From Parafrankia irregularis (GTDB lineage: Bacteria; Actinomycetota; Actinomycetes; Frankiales; Frankiaceae), in contig NZ_FAOZ01000020.1 in assembly GCF_001536285.1 (NCBI RefSeq), forward strand, positions 1 to 64,000: a stretch of 64,000 bases of DNA. Reading direction: 5' to 3'. Position numbers and translations under genes: made by a program. The notes beneath the pieces are model-generated. The model had not been told where the DNA came from. It saw only the letters and a list, made by a program, of their open reading frames with translations, and searched no databases. Of the stretch, positions 52,820-61,789 are shown in pieces; within the stretch, counting starts at the first letter, position 1, and each line of letters begins with the position of its first letter.

Positions 52820-52944
52820 GGGCAGATCTGAGGGCCGTCCGGCCCATGGCAGGCAGGTCGTCGGCCCACCCGCCACGGGCCGGGTGACCTGCCGCGCTCC
52901 TGGCGCTTCGCCCGTCACCCATGCCCGCCCATGGGTCACACTGG

Positions 52945-53808
52945 ATGGCGATGAACCGAGCCGACGAGGACCGAGGCGCGTCCGCCATGCCACCAGCGAG
53001 CAACACCACCGACGGAGTGACCGAGGGTTCCGAGGTCACCGATGCCGAAGGGCCGGCGGCTGACCTGCCGGCCGATCCCGCGGCCGGCACCGCGACTGGT
53101 TCCGCGGTCGCCGACTACCGCGCACCCGTCTGGGTTCGGCTTTGGTGGACTCCGCTCGTCCTCTTCGCGGTCGTCGGTCTGCTCGCCGCCGGTGCCGGCA
53201 TCCGCGCGCTGATCGACCGGCCGCCGGCCGACAGCTCGGTTGACGTCGGCTTCGCCCGGGACATGTCCGAGCACCACTCGCAGGCCGTGCAGATGGCGAT
53301 GGTCGAGTTCAGCCACGGCGGCGACGCCGCGATCCGCAGCGTGGCGCAGGACATCGCCCTGGGCCAGCAGCGGGAGATCGGCATCATGGCCACCTGGCTG
53401 TCAGGCTGGGGCCGTACCGAGACCTCCGCCCGCGAGCCCATGGCCTGGATGGCCGGTGACAGCGGCGCCACCGGCGACGGCCGCCACAGCGCGCACGAGG
53501 GCATGGGCATGGGCGCCGGCGCCGAGGCTGACGCCGGCTCCGCGGACACGTCGGTCCGGATGCCGGGGATGGCAAGCGAGGCCGAGCTCGCCCGGCTGGC
53601 GGGCGCGAGCGGCCGGGATCTCGACATCCAGTTCCTGACCCTCATGATCCGCCACCACCGCGGTGGCATCGCGATGGCCCAGTACGCCTGGTTGCACGCC
53701 GACAGCGACAAGGTGCGCACACTGGCTCGGGTGATGGTCGGCAACCAGGACAGGGAGATCACGCAGATGCAGGCTGACCTCGAGCGTCTCGGCGCGCCCC
53801 GGGCCTGA
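52945..53808 (+). CDS. Membrane-anchored DUF305 protein
   Basis: A disordered acidic N-terminus, one transmembrane helix (WTPLVLFAVVGLLAAGAGIRAL, ~residues 70-92) and a DUF305 ferritin-like four-helix domain. Two HH motifs, DMSEHHSQAVQMAMVEF and LMIRHHRGGIAMAQYAW, are the duplicated metal-type helices of the family. A Met/Gly/His-rich loop (HEGMGMGAG) between them could bind copper. DUF305 proteins are often linked to copper or oxidative stress. ATG at 52945 or 52951. Confidence 0.85.
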   Translation: MAMNRADEDRGASAMPPASNTTDGVTEGSEVTDAEGPAADLPADPAAGTATGSAVADYRAPVWVRLWWTPLVLFAVVGLLAAGAGIRALIDRPPADSSVDVGFARDMSEHHSQAVQMAMVEFSHGGDAAIRSVAQDIALGQQREIGIMATWLSGWGRTETSAREPMAWMAGDSGATGDGRHSAHEGMGMGAGAEADAGSADTSVRMPGMASEAELARLAGASGRDLDIQFLTLMIRHHRGGIAMAQYAWLHADSDKVRTLARVMVGNQDREITQMQADLERLGAPRA

Positions 53809-53970
53809 GCGGCCTGAGCGGAGGGCCCGTCCACCCGTTTTGCGGGCACTTTGTATCGTCATATCTGACCTACCGGAAGAGTTGGGCACCCGCTTCCGAT
53901 CCGGGCGCGCCGCCGCACGGACCGACGCCCGGCGACCGGTCCCTCCTCCCCAACGGTGTGAGACCTCAGC

Positions 53971-55671
53971 GTGCCTGACATGTCCCTGGGCCAGCCCTCG
54001 CCGGCGACCCGTCTCCCGCTTCTCGCGCGGGCACGGTCGCGGGCAGGGTCACGCACGCGGACACGGTTCTCCGGGCTTGCCTGGCCCAGGCCGCGCGTGA
54101 TCCGGATCGAGCTGCTCGCCGGCCTGGTCACAGCGCTGGCGCTCATCCCCGAGACGATCTCGTTCTCGGTCGTCGCCGGGGTGGACCCCAAGGTCGGCCT
54201 GTTCGCCTCCTTCACGATCTCGGTGGTCATCGCGGTGACCGGCGGGCGGCCCGCGATGATCTCGGCGGCGGCCGGGTCGATGGCGCTGGTCGCGGCGCCG
54301 CTGGTGCGCGACCACGGCCTGGACTACCTGCTGGCGACCACGATCTGTGTCGGTGTGACGATGTTCGTCCTCGGCCGCCTGGGCGTCGCGCGGCTGATGC
54401 GCTTCGTGCCCCGCACCGTGATGATCGGATTCGTCAACGCGCTCGCGATCCTGATCTTCACCGCGCAGATGCCTCATGTGCTCGGCGAGTCCCCCGCGGT
54501 GTACGCGCTGGTGGCCGCGGGCCTGGCCATCCTGCTCGTCGTTCCCCGCCTGACCCGCGCCGTCCCGCCTCCGCTGGTGGCGGTGGCGCTGCTGACGCTG
54601 GCCACGGTCGCCTTCGACCTCTCGGTGCCCACGGTCGGGGACGAGGGCAGCCTGCCCAGCTCGCTGCCCGTCCCAGGGCTCCCGTCGGTGCCGATGACCT
54701 GGGAGACGCTGCGGATCATCGGCCCGTATGTCGTCACGCTCACCGCCGTCGGCCTGCTGGAGACCCTGCTCACGGCGCAGATCGTCGACCGGATGACCGA
54801 CAGCACCCACGACGCGAACCGGGAGTCCTGGGGCCTCGGGATCGCCAACATCGTCAACGGGTTCTTCGGGGGCATGGCCGGCTGCGCCATGATCGGCCAG
54901 ACGATGGTCAACGTCTCCTCCGGCGGACGGACCAGGCTTTCCACGTTCTCCGCCGGTGCGTTCCTGCTCCTGCTGGTGGTCCCGCTGCGGGCGATCGTCG
55001 GTGTGATCCCGATGTCGGCTCTCGTCGCGGTCATGATCCTGGTCTCGGTGATGACCTTCGAATGGCGCAGCGTGGCCCCGGCCACCCTGCGGCGGATGCC
55101 ACGCTCCGAGACCCTGGTGATGGTGGCGACCGTGGCGGTGGTCGTACCGACCCACAACCTCGCCTACGGCGTGCTGGTCGGGGTGGTGCTGTCGGCGTTG
55201 TTGTTCACCCGCCGGGTCGCCCACCTCACCAAGGTCACGAGCGTCCTGGACCCGGAGGGCGGCGAACGGATCTACGCCGTCAGCGGCCCGCTGTTCTTCG
55301 CGTCCTCGAACGACCTGGTGACGGCCTTCGACTACGCCCACGACCCGGCGCGGGTCGCCATCGACCTGTCCGAGGTGCAGATCCTGGACTCCGCCGGCGT
55401 CGCCGCGCTGGACGACGTCCGACAGAAGTTCGGCGACCGCGGGATCACCGTCCGGTTCGCGGGTGCGAGCGGCGCGACGGCGACCATGCTCACCCGCTTC
55501 TCGGCGACGGAACCCGCCGTGCTCGCCACCGCACCCGGCCGCACCGAGGGCGCTGAGGCCGCCTCCACGGCAGCGGCCACGACCACGACCACGACCACGA
55601 CCGAAACGACATCCGACGCGAACATGGACATCCCGGACGGCGGGCCAGATCCGGGCTCCGCGCGCAGGTAG
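53971..55671 (+). CDS. SulP/SLC26-family anion transporter with STAS domain
   Basis: About 10-12 helices of the sulfate-permease family starting at IRIELLAGLVTALALIPETISFSVVAGVDPKVGLFA, then a C-terminal STAS domain with VAIDLSEVQILDSAGVAALDDV (the DSxG loop). Substrates in the family include sulfate, bicarbonate and dicarboxylates. The C-terminal ~30 residues end in a poly-Thr run (TTTTTTTET). A GTG at 53971 or ATG at 53980 starts it. Confidence 0.9.
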   Translation: MPDMSLGQPSPATRLPLLARARSRAGSRTRTRFSGLAWPRPRVIRIELLAGLVTALALIPETISFSVVAGVDPKVGLFASFTISVVIAVTGGRPAMISAAAGSMALVAAPLVRDHGLDYLLATTICVGVTMFVLGRLGVARLMRFVPRTVMIGFVNALAILIFTAQMPHVLGESPAVYALVAAGLAILLVVPRLTRAVPPPLVAVALLTLATVAFDLSVPTVGDEGSLPSSLPVPGLPSVPMTWETLRIIGPYVVTLTAVGLLETLLTAQIVDRMTDSTHDANRESWGLGIANIVNGFFGGMAGCAMIGQTMVNVSSGGRTRLSTFSAGAFLLLLVVPLRAIVGVIPMSALVAVMILVSVMTFEWRSVAPATLRRMPRSETLVMVATVAVVVPTHNLAYGVLVGVVLSALLFTRRVAHLTKVTSVLDPEGGERIYAVSGPLFFASSNDLVTAFDYAHDPARVAIDLSEVQILDSAGVAALDDVRQKFGDRGITVRFAGASGATATMLTRFSATEPAVLATAPGRTEGAEAASTAAATTTTTTTTETTSDANMDIPDGGPDPGSARR

Positions 55672-55790
55672 GCCGATCCCGTACCGCCGCACCCCCGACA
55701 CGCCCCCGACGCGGCGCCATCAGGTTTTACTCAGGTTGTATGTGCAACATTGCCGCCAGCGACAGTCGGACCTGACAAGGCGGGTGCTCG

Positions 55791-56549
55791 GTGGCAGACA
55801 GTACGCCCCACAGAAAGCGGCGCTGGCCGCTTCTCATCGTCGGCGCGGTGGTGGCCGTGGCCGTTCTGGTCGTTGGTGGCACCGCGTTCTACATCAACGT
55901 CATCAAGGAGGACGCGCCGGAGGAGTTCTCGCTCGACGACCAGTCCGCCGGCACCTCGACCGGCAGCGGCTCGGCGTCCACCGGGGGCGGCACCTCCGTC
56001 TCGACCGCACCCGGCGCCGCCGACGGCACCTGGAAGGTAACCGACGGATCCGAGGCCGGCTACCGCGTCGAGGAGGTCCTCTTCGGCCAGAAGACCACGG
56101 CTGCGGGCCGCACCTCGGACGTCTCCGGAACGATGACCATCGCCGACGACGAGCTCACCAAGGCGGCGTTCGAGGTCAAGATGGCCACGGTGCGCAGCGA
56201 CGAGGACCGCCGCGACAACCAGTTCCGCAACCGGATCATGGATGTCGACGCCTACCCGACCTCGGAGTTCACCCTGACCAGCCCGGTCGATCTCGGCTCG
56301 CTGCCGGCCGCGGGCGAGAAGCGCACATACAAGGCCACCGGAACCCTGACGCTGCGCGGCAAGCCGCGCGAGGTGACCATGGACCTGCAGGCCCAGCGCT
56401 CCGGCGAGCAGATCCAGATCGTCGGCCAGATCCCGGTGACCTTCGCGGACTGGGACATCCCGAACCCGAGCGTCCCGGGCATCTCGACCGAGGACCACGG
56501 AATCATGGAGGTCTCGCTGAAGCTCGCGCGCGACGAGGCGACCCAGTAA
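55791..56549 (+). CDS. Membrane-anchored YceI-family lipocalin-like protein
   Basis: One N-terminal helix (WPLLIVGAVVAVAVLVVGGTAFYI) and a Ser/Thr/Gly linker, then a YceI domain: GTWKVTDGSEAGYRVEEVLFG, SDVSGTMTIADDELTKAAFEV, RDNQFRNRIMDVDAYPTSEF and GTLTLRGKPREVTMDL. YceI barrels bind polyisoprenoids or other lipids, which would suit a lipid-linked sugar-rich envelope, but the ligand here is unknown. GTG start. Confidence 0.9.
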   Translation: MADSTPHRKRRWPLLIVGAVVAVAVLVVGGTAFYINVIKEDAPEEFSLDDQSAGTSTGSGSASTGGGTSVSTAPGAADGTWKVTDGSEAGYRVEEVLFGQKTTAAGRTSDVSGTMTIADDELTKAAFEVKMATVRSDEDRRDNQFRNRIMDVDAYPTSEFTLTSPVDLGSLPAAGEKRTYKATGTLTLRGKPREVTMDLQAQRSGEQIQIVGQIPVTFADWDIPNPSVPGISTEDHGIMEVSLKLARDEATQ

Positions 56550-56626
56550 GTCCTACCCGGGCACGTCTCACCCGATTACCGAGCTCACAGCACCTGGCCG
56601 CACAGCGCCTGGCCGGGCCGCACGGC

Positions 56627-58558
56627 TCACGCCTCGGCGGCGACCTCCATCCGCTCGGGCTCGGCGCGGCGCTGCTCGGAGACGGCCAGGACGGCCGCCA
56701 CCTGGTGGTTCGGTAGAAGCACCGCGATCAGGCAGGCGAGGATCAGCAGTCCGGCAGCGATCCAGAAACCAAGCGCATACCCCGAGGTCAGCGCCTCGGC
56801 CGGCGTCACACCAGCGGCAAGGCGGCCGTCGGTGCGATGGTCGGCGATGGTCGTCAGCGCCGCCAGGCCGACCGCCGCACCGATCTGCCTGCCGGTGTTG
56901 AGTAGCCCCGAGGCCAGGCCGGCGATCTGCGGCGGCACGCCGGACGTCGCCGCGGTGGTCACCGCGACCATGTTCACGCCCATGCCGAGGCCGATCAGCA
57001 CGAGTGGCCCGAAGACCTCCGCCCAGTAGGAGCCGCCGGCGGACAGGCCGCCGAGCCAACCCATGCTCAGCGCCCCGATCGCCGAACCCGCAATGATCAG
57101 CGGCCGCGGGCCGAACCGCCCGATGATCCGTGAGCTGAGCTGCGAACCACAGATGATCATAATCGGCATCGGCAACATCGCCAGGCCGGCCTCCAGCGGG
57201 CCCATACTCTGGATCCGCTGCAGATACAGGGTGAGGAAGAAGAACAGCCCGAACATGACGGTCCCGATGACCATAATGATCAGGTTTGCGTAGCGCAGGG
57301 CCCGCCGGCGGAAGACCCCCAGCGGAACCAGTGGGTTCGCCGTCCGCGCCTCGATGGCCACGAAGACGGCGAGCAGGGCCGCGGCGGCGACCAGGCAGCC
57401 GATGGTGACCGGCGAACCCCAGCTGCTGGACTCGGTGCGCACGATGCCGTAGACCAACGCCACCAGACCCGCGGTGACGGTGACGGTGCCGGGAATGTCG
57501 AGATCCTTCGCCCCGCGGGCCTGGCCACGGGACTCGGTGAGCGCCACCCGCGCCCCGACGACCAGCGCCACCCCGATCGGGACGTTGACGAAGAAGACCC
57601 AGCGCCAGTCCGCGATCTCGGTCAGCACTCCTCCGGCCAACGCGCCGAGGGCACCACCGCCCGCCGCGGTCGTGCTCCACATGCCAAGGGCGCGGGTCCG
57701 CTCCCGCGGATCCGGGAACGAGGTCATCAGCACGCTCAGGGTGGCCGGCGCCAGCACCGCCCCACCCAGCCCCTGCACCGCACGCGCGACGATCAGCGTG
57801 ACCTCGCTGGTGGCCAGACCACCCGCGAGGCTCGCGAGAGTGAACACCGCGAGCCCGGTGATGAACGTCCTGCGCCGCCCGAACAGGTCCGCGGCACGCC
57901 CGCCGAACAGCAGCAGACCTGCGAACGCGAGGGTGTAGGCGTTGACCACCCACTGCATACCGGACGCGCTCAGCCCCAGGTCCGTCTGCATCGACGGCAG
58001 TGCCACGTTCACGATCGAGACGTCCAGCACGACCATGAACTGGGCCAGGCAGCACACAGCGAGCACGGCCCAGGCCGGCGCCCGGCGACCGCTGCCACCG
58101 GTGCGCTCCGCCGCCACCACGCCCGCGTCGGCGTCGTCGCCCGCGCCGGCACCCTCCACCGCACCGCCGGCACCCTCCACCGCACCGCCGGCACCCTCCA
58201 CCGCACCGCCGGCATGCTCCACCGCACCGGCATCGCCCTCGGCCACACCGACATCGCCCTGCGCCGCATCAAGGTCGCCTTCCGCGGCAACCGCAGCCGC
58301 GATGGCAGCCTCCACGGCTCCGGTGTCCTCGCCAGCGCTGGCGCCCTCGCCCGCGCTGGCACCGTCAGCCGCTCCCGCACCCTCGGCCGCACCGATGCCC
58401 CCGGATGCCGCCGTACCCTTGGCCACGCCAACACCCTCGGCCGCGTCCGCCACGGGCTCCGCGCCCGCCACAGGCCCGCCACCCGAGGACGAATCCACGC
58501 ATTCGGGCTCGTCACCGATCACGGTGCTCCGAGTCTCCGCCTCGTCGTCCTGCGTCAT
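56627..58558 (-). CDS. DHA2-family (EmrB/QacA-type) drug efflux MFS transporter
   Basis: Fourteen helices. WAVLAVCCLAQFMVVLDVSIVNVALPSMQTDL is the DHA2 opening with motif D1 (LDxTIVNVALP type), followed by GRRRTFITGLAVF (motif A) and WRWVFFVNVPIG (motif C region). The ~150-residue N-terminal extension is Ala/Glu/Gly-rich with repeated EGAGGAV. The ATG at 58558 follows GGGAGG. It is divergent from a TetR gene with paired palindromes between, the normal layout of regulated efflux. Confidence 0.93.
   Translation of the reverse strand: MTQDDEAETRSTVIGDEPECVDSSSGGGPVAGAEPVADAAEGVGVAKGTAASGGIGAAEGAGAADGASAGEGASAGEDTGAVEAAIAAAVAAEGDLDAAQGDVGVAEGDAGAVEHAGGAVEGAGGAVEGAGGAVEGAGAGDDADAGVVAAERTGGSGRRAPAWAVLAVCCLAQFMVVLDVSIVNVALPSMQTDLGLSASGMQWVVNAYTLAFAGLLLFGGRAADLFGRRRTFITGLAVFTLASLAGGLATSEVTLIVARAVQGLGGAVLAPATLSVLMTSFPDPRERTRALGMWSTTAAGGGALGALAGGVLTEIADWRWVFFVNVPIGVALVVGARVALTESRGQARGAKDLDIPGTVTVTAGLVALVYGIVRTESSSWGSPVTIGCLVAAAALLAVFVAIEARTANPLVPLGVFRRRALRYANLIIMVIGTVMFGLFFFLTLYLQRIQSMGPLEAGLAMLPMPIMIICGSQLSSRIIGRFGPRPLIIAGSAIGALSMGWLGGLSAGGSYWAEVFGPLVLIGLGMGVNMVAVTTAATSGVPPQIAGLASGLLNTGRQIGAAVGLAALTTIADHRTDGRLAAGVTPAEALTSGYALGFWIAAGLLILACLIAVLLPNHQVAAVLAVSEQRRAEPERMEVAAEA
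58148..58231. repeat. Four 21-bp tandem units in the efflux-pump gene
   Basis: GGCACCCTCCACCGCACCGC C-type units start at 58148, 58169, 58190 and 58211 (the last with two changes), encoding the EGAGGAV repeat on the minus strand. Confidence 0.9.
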
Positions 58559-58583
58559 TGCGCCTCCCGCCCGCCGCGCGTGC

Positions 58584-58631
58584 CCGTACACCGTACGGTG
58601 CACCGGTCGAGCCTACGTCGTACGCTGTACG
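58584..58631. promoter_or_regulatory. Two palindromic TetR-type operators
   Basis: Site 1, CCGTAC-ACC-GTACGG (58584-58598), and site 2, CGTAC-GCT-GTACG (58619-58631), share the core CGTAC-N3-GTACG. Their centres are 34 bases apart, in the 80-120 base region between the efflux and TetR genes. They are the obvious binding sites for the regulator encoded at 58666. Confidence 0.75.
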
Positions 58632-58665
58632 TCCACAAATGAATTCCGGAGAGCGTCGAGGCGGG

Positions 58666-59385
58666 ATGGGGATGAGCACCGCAGAGGTCAGTTCGACCAG
58701 GCCCGCCTGCCCACGGCAGGCCTCGCAACGCGGCACCCTCTCCCCGGAGCGGATCGTCGCCGTGGCGCTGGAGATAGCCGACTCCGACGGGCTCGACGCG
58801 GTATCCATGCGGAATGTGGCCGCCGCCCTCGGCGTCGGCACGATGTCGCTCTACACCCACGTCCAGGACAAGGACACGCTGCTGGTGCTGATGCGTGACG
58901 CGCAGTTCGCCGAGTGCCTCGTCGAGGACACCGGCCCCGACTGGCGCACCGGATTCACCCGCGTCGCGCGGCAGACCCGCGAATCCCTGCTGCGCCATCC
59001 CTGGGCGGTCGCGCTCGGGCTGCGCCCCGCCCTCGGGCCCAACAGGCTCCGCCACATGGAGCAGGTACTGACGATCGCGGCCGAGATCACCGACGATCCC
59101 ACCGCGCAGCGCACCATCATCCACGCGGTGGACGACCTGGTCATCGGGTGCGCCACGCAGGAGCTGGCGGCCCGGGCCATCGGGGCCGACGTTCCGCGGC
59201 CACATTGTGGTCTGCGTCGCCGGATCAACGCCGACCCCACGCTGCGCGCGCTCCTCGCCTCGGGCGAGTTCCCCCACCTCGCCCGGGTGCTGGCCGAGAG
59301 CTCCCCCTTCGCGGCGAAGCGGTTCGAGCAGGCGCTGACCTGGCTGCTCGACGGAATCGAACGGACCTACCAGCCCGACGCCTGA
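58666..59385 (+). CDS. TetR-family transcriptional repressor
   Basis: An N-terminal helix-turn-helix: LSPERIVAVALEIADSDGLDAVSMRNVAAALGVGTMSLYTHV contains the family recognition helix (VGTMSLYTHV). The C-terminal ligand domain resembles TetR_C_1 (tetracycline-repressor-like class). Probably represses the divergent DHA2 pump and itself through the two palindromes. ATGs at 58639, 58666 and 58672 are all in frame; 58666 is chosen for its GAGGCGGG. Confidence 0.9.
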   Translation: MGMSTAEVSSTRPACPRQASQRGTLSPERIVAVALEIADSDGLDAVSMRNVAAALGVGTMSLYTHVQDKDTLLVLMRDAQFAECLVEDTGPDWRTGFTRVARQTRESLLRHPWAVALGLRPALGPNRLRHMEQVLTIAAEITDDPTAQRTIIHAVDDLVIGCATQELAARAIGADVPRPHCGLRRRINADPTLRALLASGEFPHLARVLAESSPFAAKRFEQALTWLLDGIERTYQPDA

Positions 59386-59491
59386 ACCCGGTACCTCAAT
59401 CCGGCGGTCTCCCTGACCGGCAGCCCCGCGAGCGGTTGTGTTCGCGGCGACTTAGCCGGGGCGTCATCTTGATCGGCCTAATCTGGACCTT

Positions 59492-61720
59492 GTGCCTGCC
59501 TGGGCGTTCTTACCGGCACGCTCCGTGTCATCGATGCGGGCCGCGCGCCGGGCGCAGGCGCGCGGCAGCACTCGCGAGCGACCCGGGCGCCCCCGGCTGG
59601 CCGGCGTGGCGTTCCTCGGCCTGGTCGGTTCCTGCCTGGTCGTGGCCACCGGCGGGCGCCTGGCACGGCAGCCGCTGGCCGAACCGCCGACGACCTGGGG
59701 CGGGCTGCTCAACCCGGTGAGCACCGACTCGATGTCGGTGCTGCCGGCTCTGCTCATCGGCGGGATCGCGCTCACGCTCGCGGCCTGGGTACGGGCGTAC
59801 GTCCTCGCCGAGTCGCACCGCCTGTCCGCGCGGGCCGGCCTGGTACTCCTCGCCCTCTGGATGGTGCCGGTCACCTTCGGCCCACCCATCCTCAGCCTGG
59901 ACGTCTACAGCTACGCGGCGCACGGAATGATGCTCGCCACCAGCCTCGACCCCTACAGCACGGCACCGGTCGCGCTGCCGCTCGGCAGTCCTCAGATCAC
60001 GGCGGTCGACCCGCTGTGGCGATCGTCGCTGGCACCGTACGGGCCGTTGGCGCTGGCCGTGTTCCGGGCGGTGCACACCCTCACCGGAGGAAGTCTGATC
60101 GGTGCGGTGGTGGTGCTGCGCCTGCTCACCCTGGCCGGTGTCGCGCTGGTCGCCGCGGGTGTGCTCGCGCTCGCCGCACCCCAGCGGCGAGCGGAGAGCC
60201 TGGTGCTGGCGGTCGGGAACCCCATCGTGCTGTTCCAGCTTCTCGGCGCCATCCACCTTGAAGCGATCATGATGGCCCTGGTGGTGATCGGCCTGGTGGC
60301 CATCCGGCGTGGCCGGCGCACCCTGGGCCTGGTGTTGCTGGCCGCGGCCGCGGCCGTGAAATGGCCGGCGGCGCTGGCAGCCGCGGCGGTGGTCGCCTGG
60401 CAGCTCGCCCCCGAGCCGCGCCCGCGCGGCCACCCACCGGCCACACCCCCCACACCCCCCACACCCGTGGCAGCCGACACACCGGCGACACCAGCGACAC
60501 CCACAGCCGGCGAGGCGACGGAGGCACCGCCGCTGGCGCGGCGGCTTCGCACCGCGCTGTGCGATGTCGCCGTGGTCCTGCTCGCGACGGCGGGCTTCGC
60601 GGCTCTCGTGCCCGACGGTCTCGGCTGGCTTCGATCGGCCGCGACACCCACGACCGTGCCCACCGGGTACTCGCCCACCAGCATCCTCGCCCACATCCTC
60701 GGCCGGATCCTGGATGCCGCCGGTGCCCCACGGACACCGGACCATCTGCTGAGCCTCTCCCAGGCTCTCGCTCTCGCCGCCTGCGCCCTGATCATCGCCA
60801 GGCTGTTCGTCACCATCTCGTCCCGGCCCGTGGCCGACACCGCGGGCTGGGCGATGCTCACCCTCGCCCTGCTCGGACCGGTGCTTCATCCCTGGTATCT
60901 GGTGTGGGGCCTCATCCTGCTGGCCATCGCGCCGACCGGGCGCAACCGTCTGGTCGTGCTGGGCACGACCCTCGCCGGCTCGTTCCTCGCGCTCCAACAA
61001 TGCTCACTGCTACTGGCCGACCACCCCGAGATGCTGAGATGGGTGCGCTCCAACGGACCCGTCGTGGCGGTCACCGGCTATGTCACGGCAGCGGCGCTCG
61101 TCATCGCGTTCAGGCAGCGCACCGCGGGCACCGCGGGCTGGCCGGCTGCCCCGGGGCGGTCAGTCCCGGGTCACCCCGGCGGGCCAGACGACATGGACCG
61201 TCTTGTTTCTGCTCCGCGCGTAGGCGACGACGTCACCCGTGCCCGCGTAGCCTCGCGCGGGCTCACCGTCCCAGACCGCGATGAGCTCGTCCACCTCGTC
61301 GACCAGCGCCCTGCTGGCGCTCATCAACGCCTCCAGGTCAACCTCCGGCGCCAGCGGCTTCCCGACCCGGCTGGCCGCGACGCACAGCCGGTCGTACACG
61401 GGTCGGTGCTCCGGGGGCAGGAAGTCGCGGTAGTTGCCGGCGGGCACGACCACGACGAGCTGACCGCCGAGGCTGAGCACCAGATCGGCGAACATGCTGT
61501 CGGTCCCCTCGGCCAGGCAGCTCACCCCGACGAGGTCCCCGGACGGATAGCGACTGAGCAGCCGACGGGTCCGCGCGACCGTGTACTTCTCGACGGCGGG
61601 CGAAAGGGCGCGGTGGCCGGTGATTCCCACGACTGCCATCATCGAGAACGGTTCCTTTCGGCGATCAGGCGAACAGACCGCGGGCGACCGGCAGGCAACG
61701 GGCAGATCCCATCAGCCTGA
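59492..61720 (+). CDS. MptA/MptB-like polyprenyl-phosphomannose-dependent alpha-mannosyltransferase, with odd C-terminal read-through
   Basis: A GT-C membrane enzyme. ILSLDVYSYAAHGMMLATSLDPY carries the catalytic Asp and DPY of the MptB family; AIHLEAIMMALVVIGL, AAAAAVKWPAALAAA and LHPWYLVWGLILLAI continue the fold. A cytoplasmic Pro/Thr/Ala loop lies near residues 300-350. From about residue 555 (GWPAAPGRSVPGHPG) the frame runs on for ~190 residues that are exactly antisense to the gene at 61160. That tail is hydrophilic and lacks family resemblance, so the natural end may be near 61150 by frameshift, or the stop was lost. Confidence 0.8.
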   Translation: MPAWAFLPARSVSSMRAARRAQARGSTRERPGRPRLAGVAFLGLVGSCLVVATGGRLARQPLAEPPTTWGGLLNPVSTDSMSVLPALLIGGIALTLAAWVRAYVLAESHRLSARAGLVLLALWMVPVTFGPPILSLDVYSYAAHGMMLATSLDPYSTAPVALPLGSPQITAVDPLWRSSLAPYGPLALAVFRAVHTLTGGSLIGAVVVLRLLTLAGVALVAAGVLALAAPQRRAESLVLAVGNPIVLFQLLGAIHLEAIMMALVVIGLVAIRRGRRTLGLVLLAAAAAVKWPAALAAAAVVAWQLAPEPRPRGHPPATPPTPPTPVAADTPATPATPTAGEATEAPPLARRLRTALCDVAVVLLATAGFAALVPDGLGWLRSAATPTTVPTGYSPTSILAHILGRILDAAGAPRTPDHLLSLSQALALAACALIIARLFVTISSRPVADTAGWAMLTLALLGPVLHPWYLVWGLILLAIAPTGRNRLVVLGTTLAGSFLALQQCSLLLADHPEMLRWVRSNGPVVAVTGYVTAAALVIAFRQRTAGTAGWPAAPGRSVPGHPGGPDDMDRLVSAPRVGDDVTRARVASRGLTVPDRDELVHLVDQRPAGAHQRLQVNLRRQRLPDPAGRDAQPVVHGSVLRGQEVAVVAGGHDHDELTAEAEHQIGEHAVGPLGQAAHPDEVPGRIATEQPTGPRDRVLLDGGRKGAVAGDSHDCHHRERFLSAIRRTDRGRPAGNGQIPSA
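61160..61642 (-). CDS. Small SLOG/Rossmann-like protein, unknown function
   Basis: 160 residues: MMAVVGITGHRALSPAVEKY resembles the GxTGHR opening of SLOG/DprA-like and LOG-like nucleotide-binding folds, and GVSCLAEGTDSMFADLVLSLGG and DELIAVWDGEPARGYAGTGD continue it. These features are far more protein-like than the opposite strand. It lies wholly inside the reading frame of the mannosyltransferase tail. SLOG proteins often bind nucleotide ligands; no partner effector is seen. Confidence 0.72.
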   Translation of the reverse strand: MMAVVGITGHRALSPAVEKYTVARTRRLLSRYPSGDLVGVSCLAEGTDSMFADLVLSLGGQLVVVVPAGNYRDFLPPEHRPVYDRLCVAASRVGKPLAPEVDLEALMSASRALVDEVDELIAVWDGEPARGYAGTGDVVAYARSRNKTVHVVWPAGVTRD

Positions 61721-61775
61721 TCGACGTGGCGGATGGATTCGCCCTCGTTCGCAGCGTATGTGTGATCTGCCCGTG
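61698..61775. promoter_or_regulatory. 11-bp inverted repeat upstream of the SLOG-like gene
   Basis: ACGGGCAGATC (61698-61708) and GATCTGCCCGT (61765-61775) are perfect arms 56 bases apart in the 147-base gap after the esterase stop. GATCAGGC-type sequence is also repeated nearby in both orientations. The arms could be paired operator half-sites for the minus-strand SLOG gene or a folded 3' end of the esterase message. Confidence 0.4.
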
Positions 61776-61789
61776 GTCTGCCCGATTGA

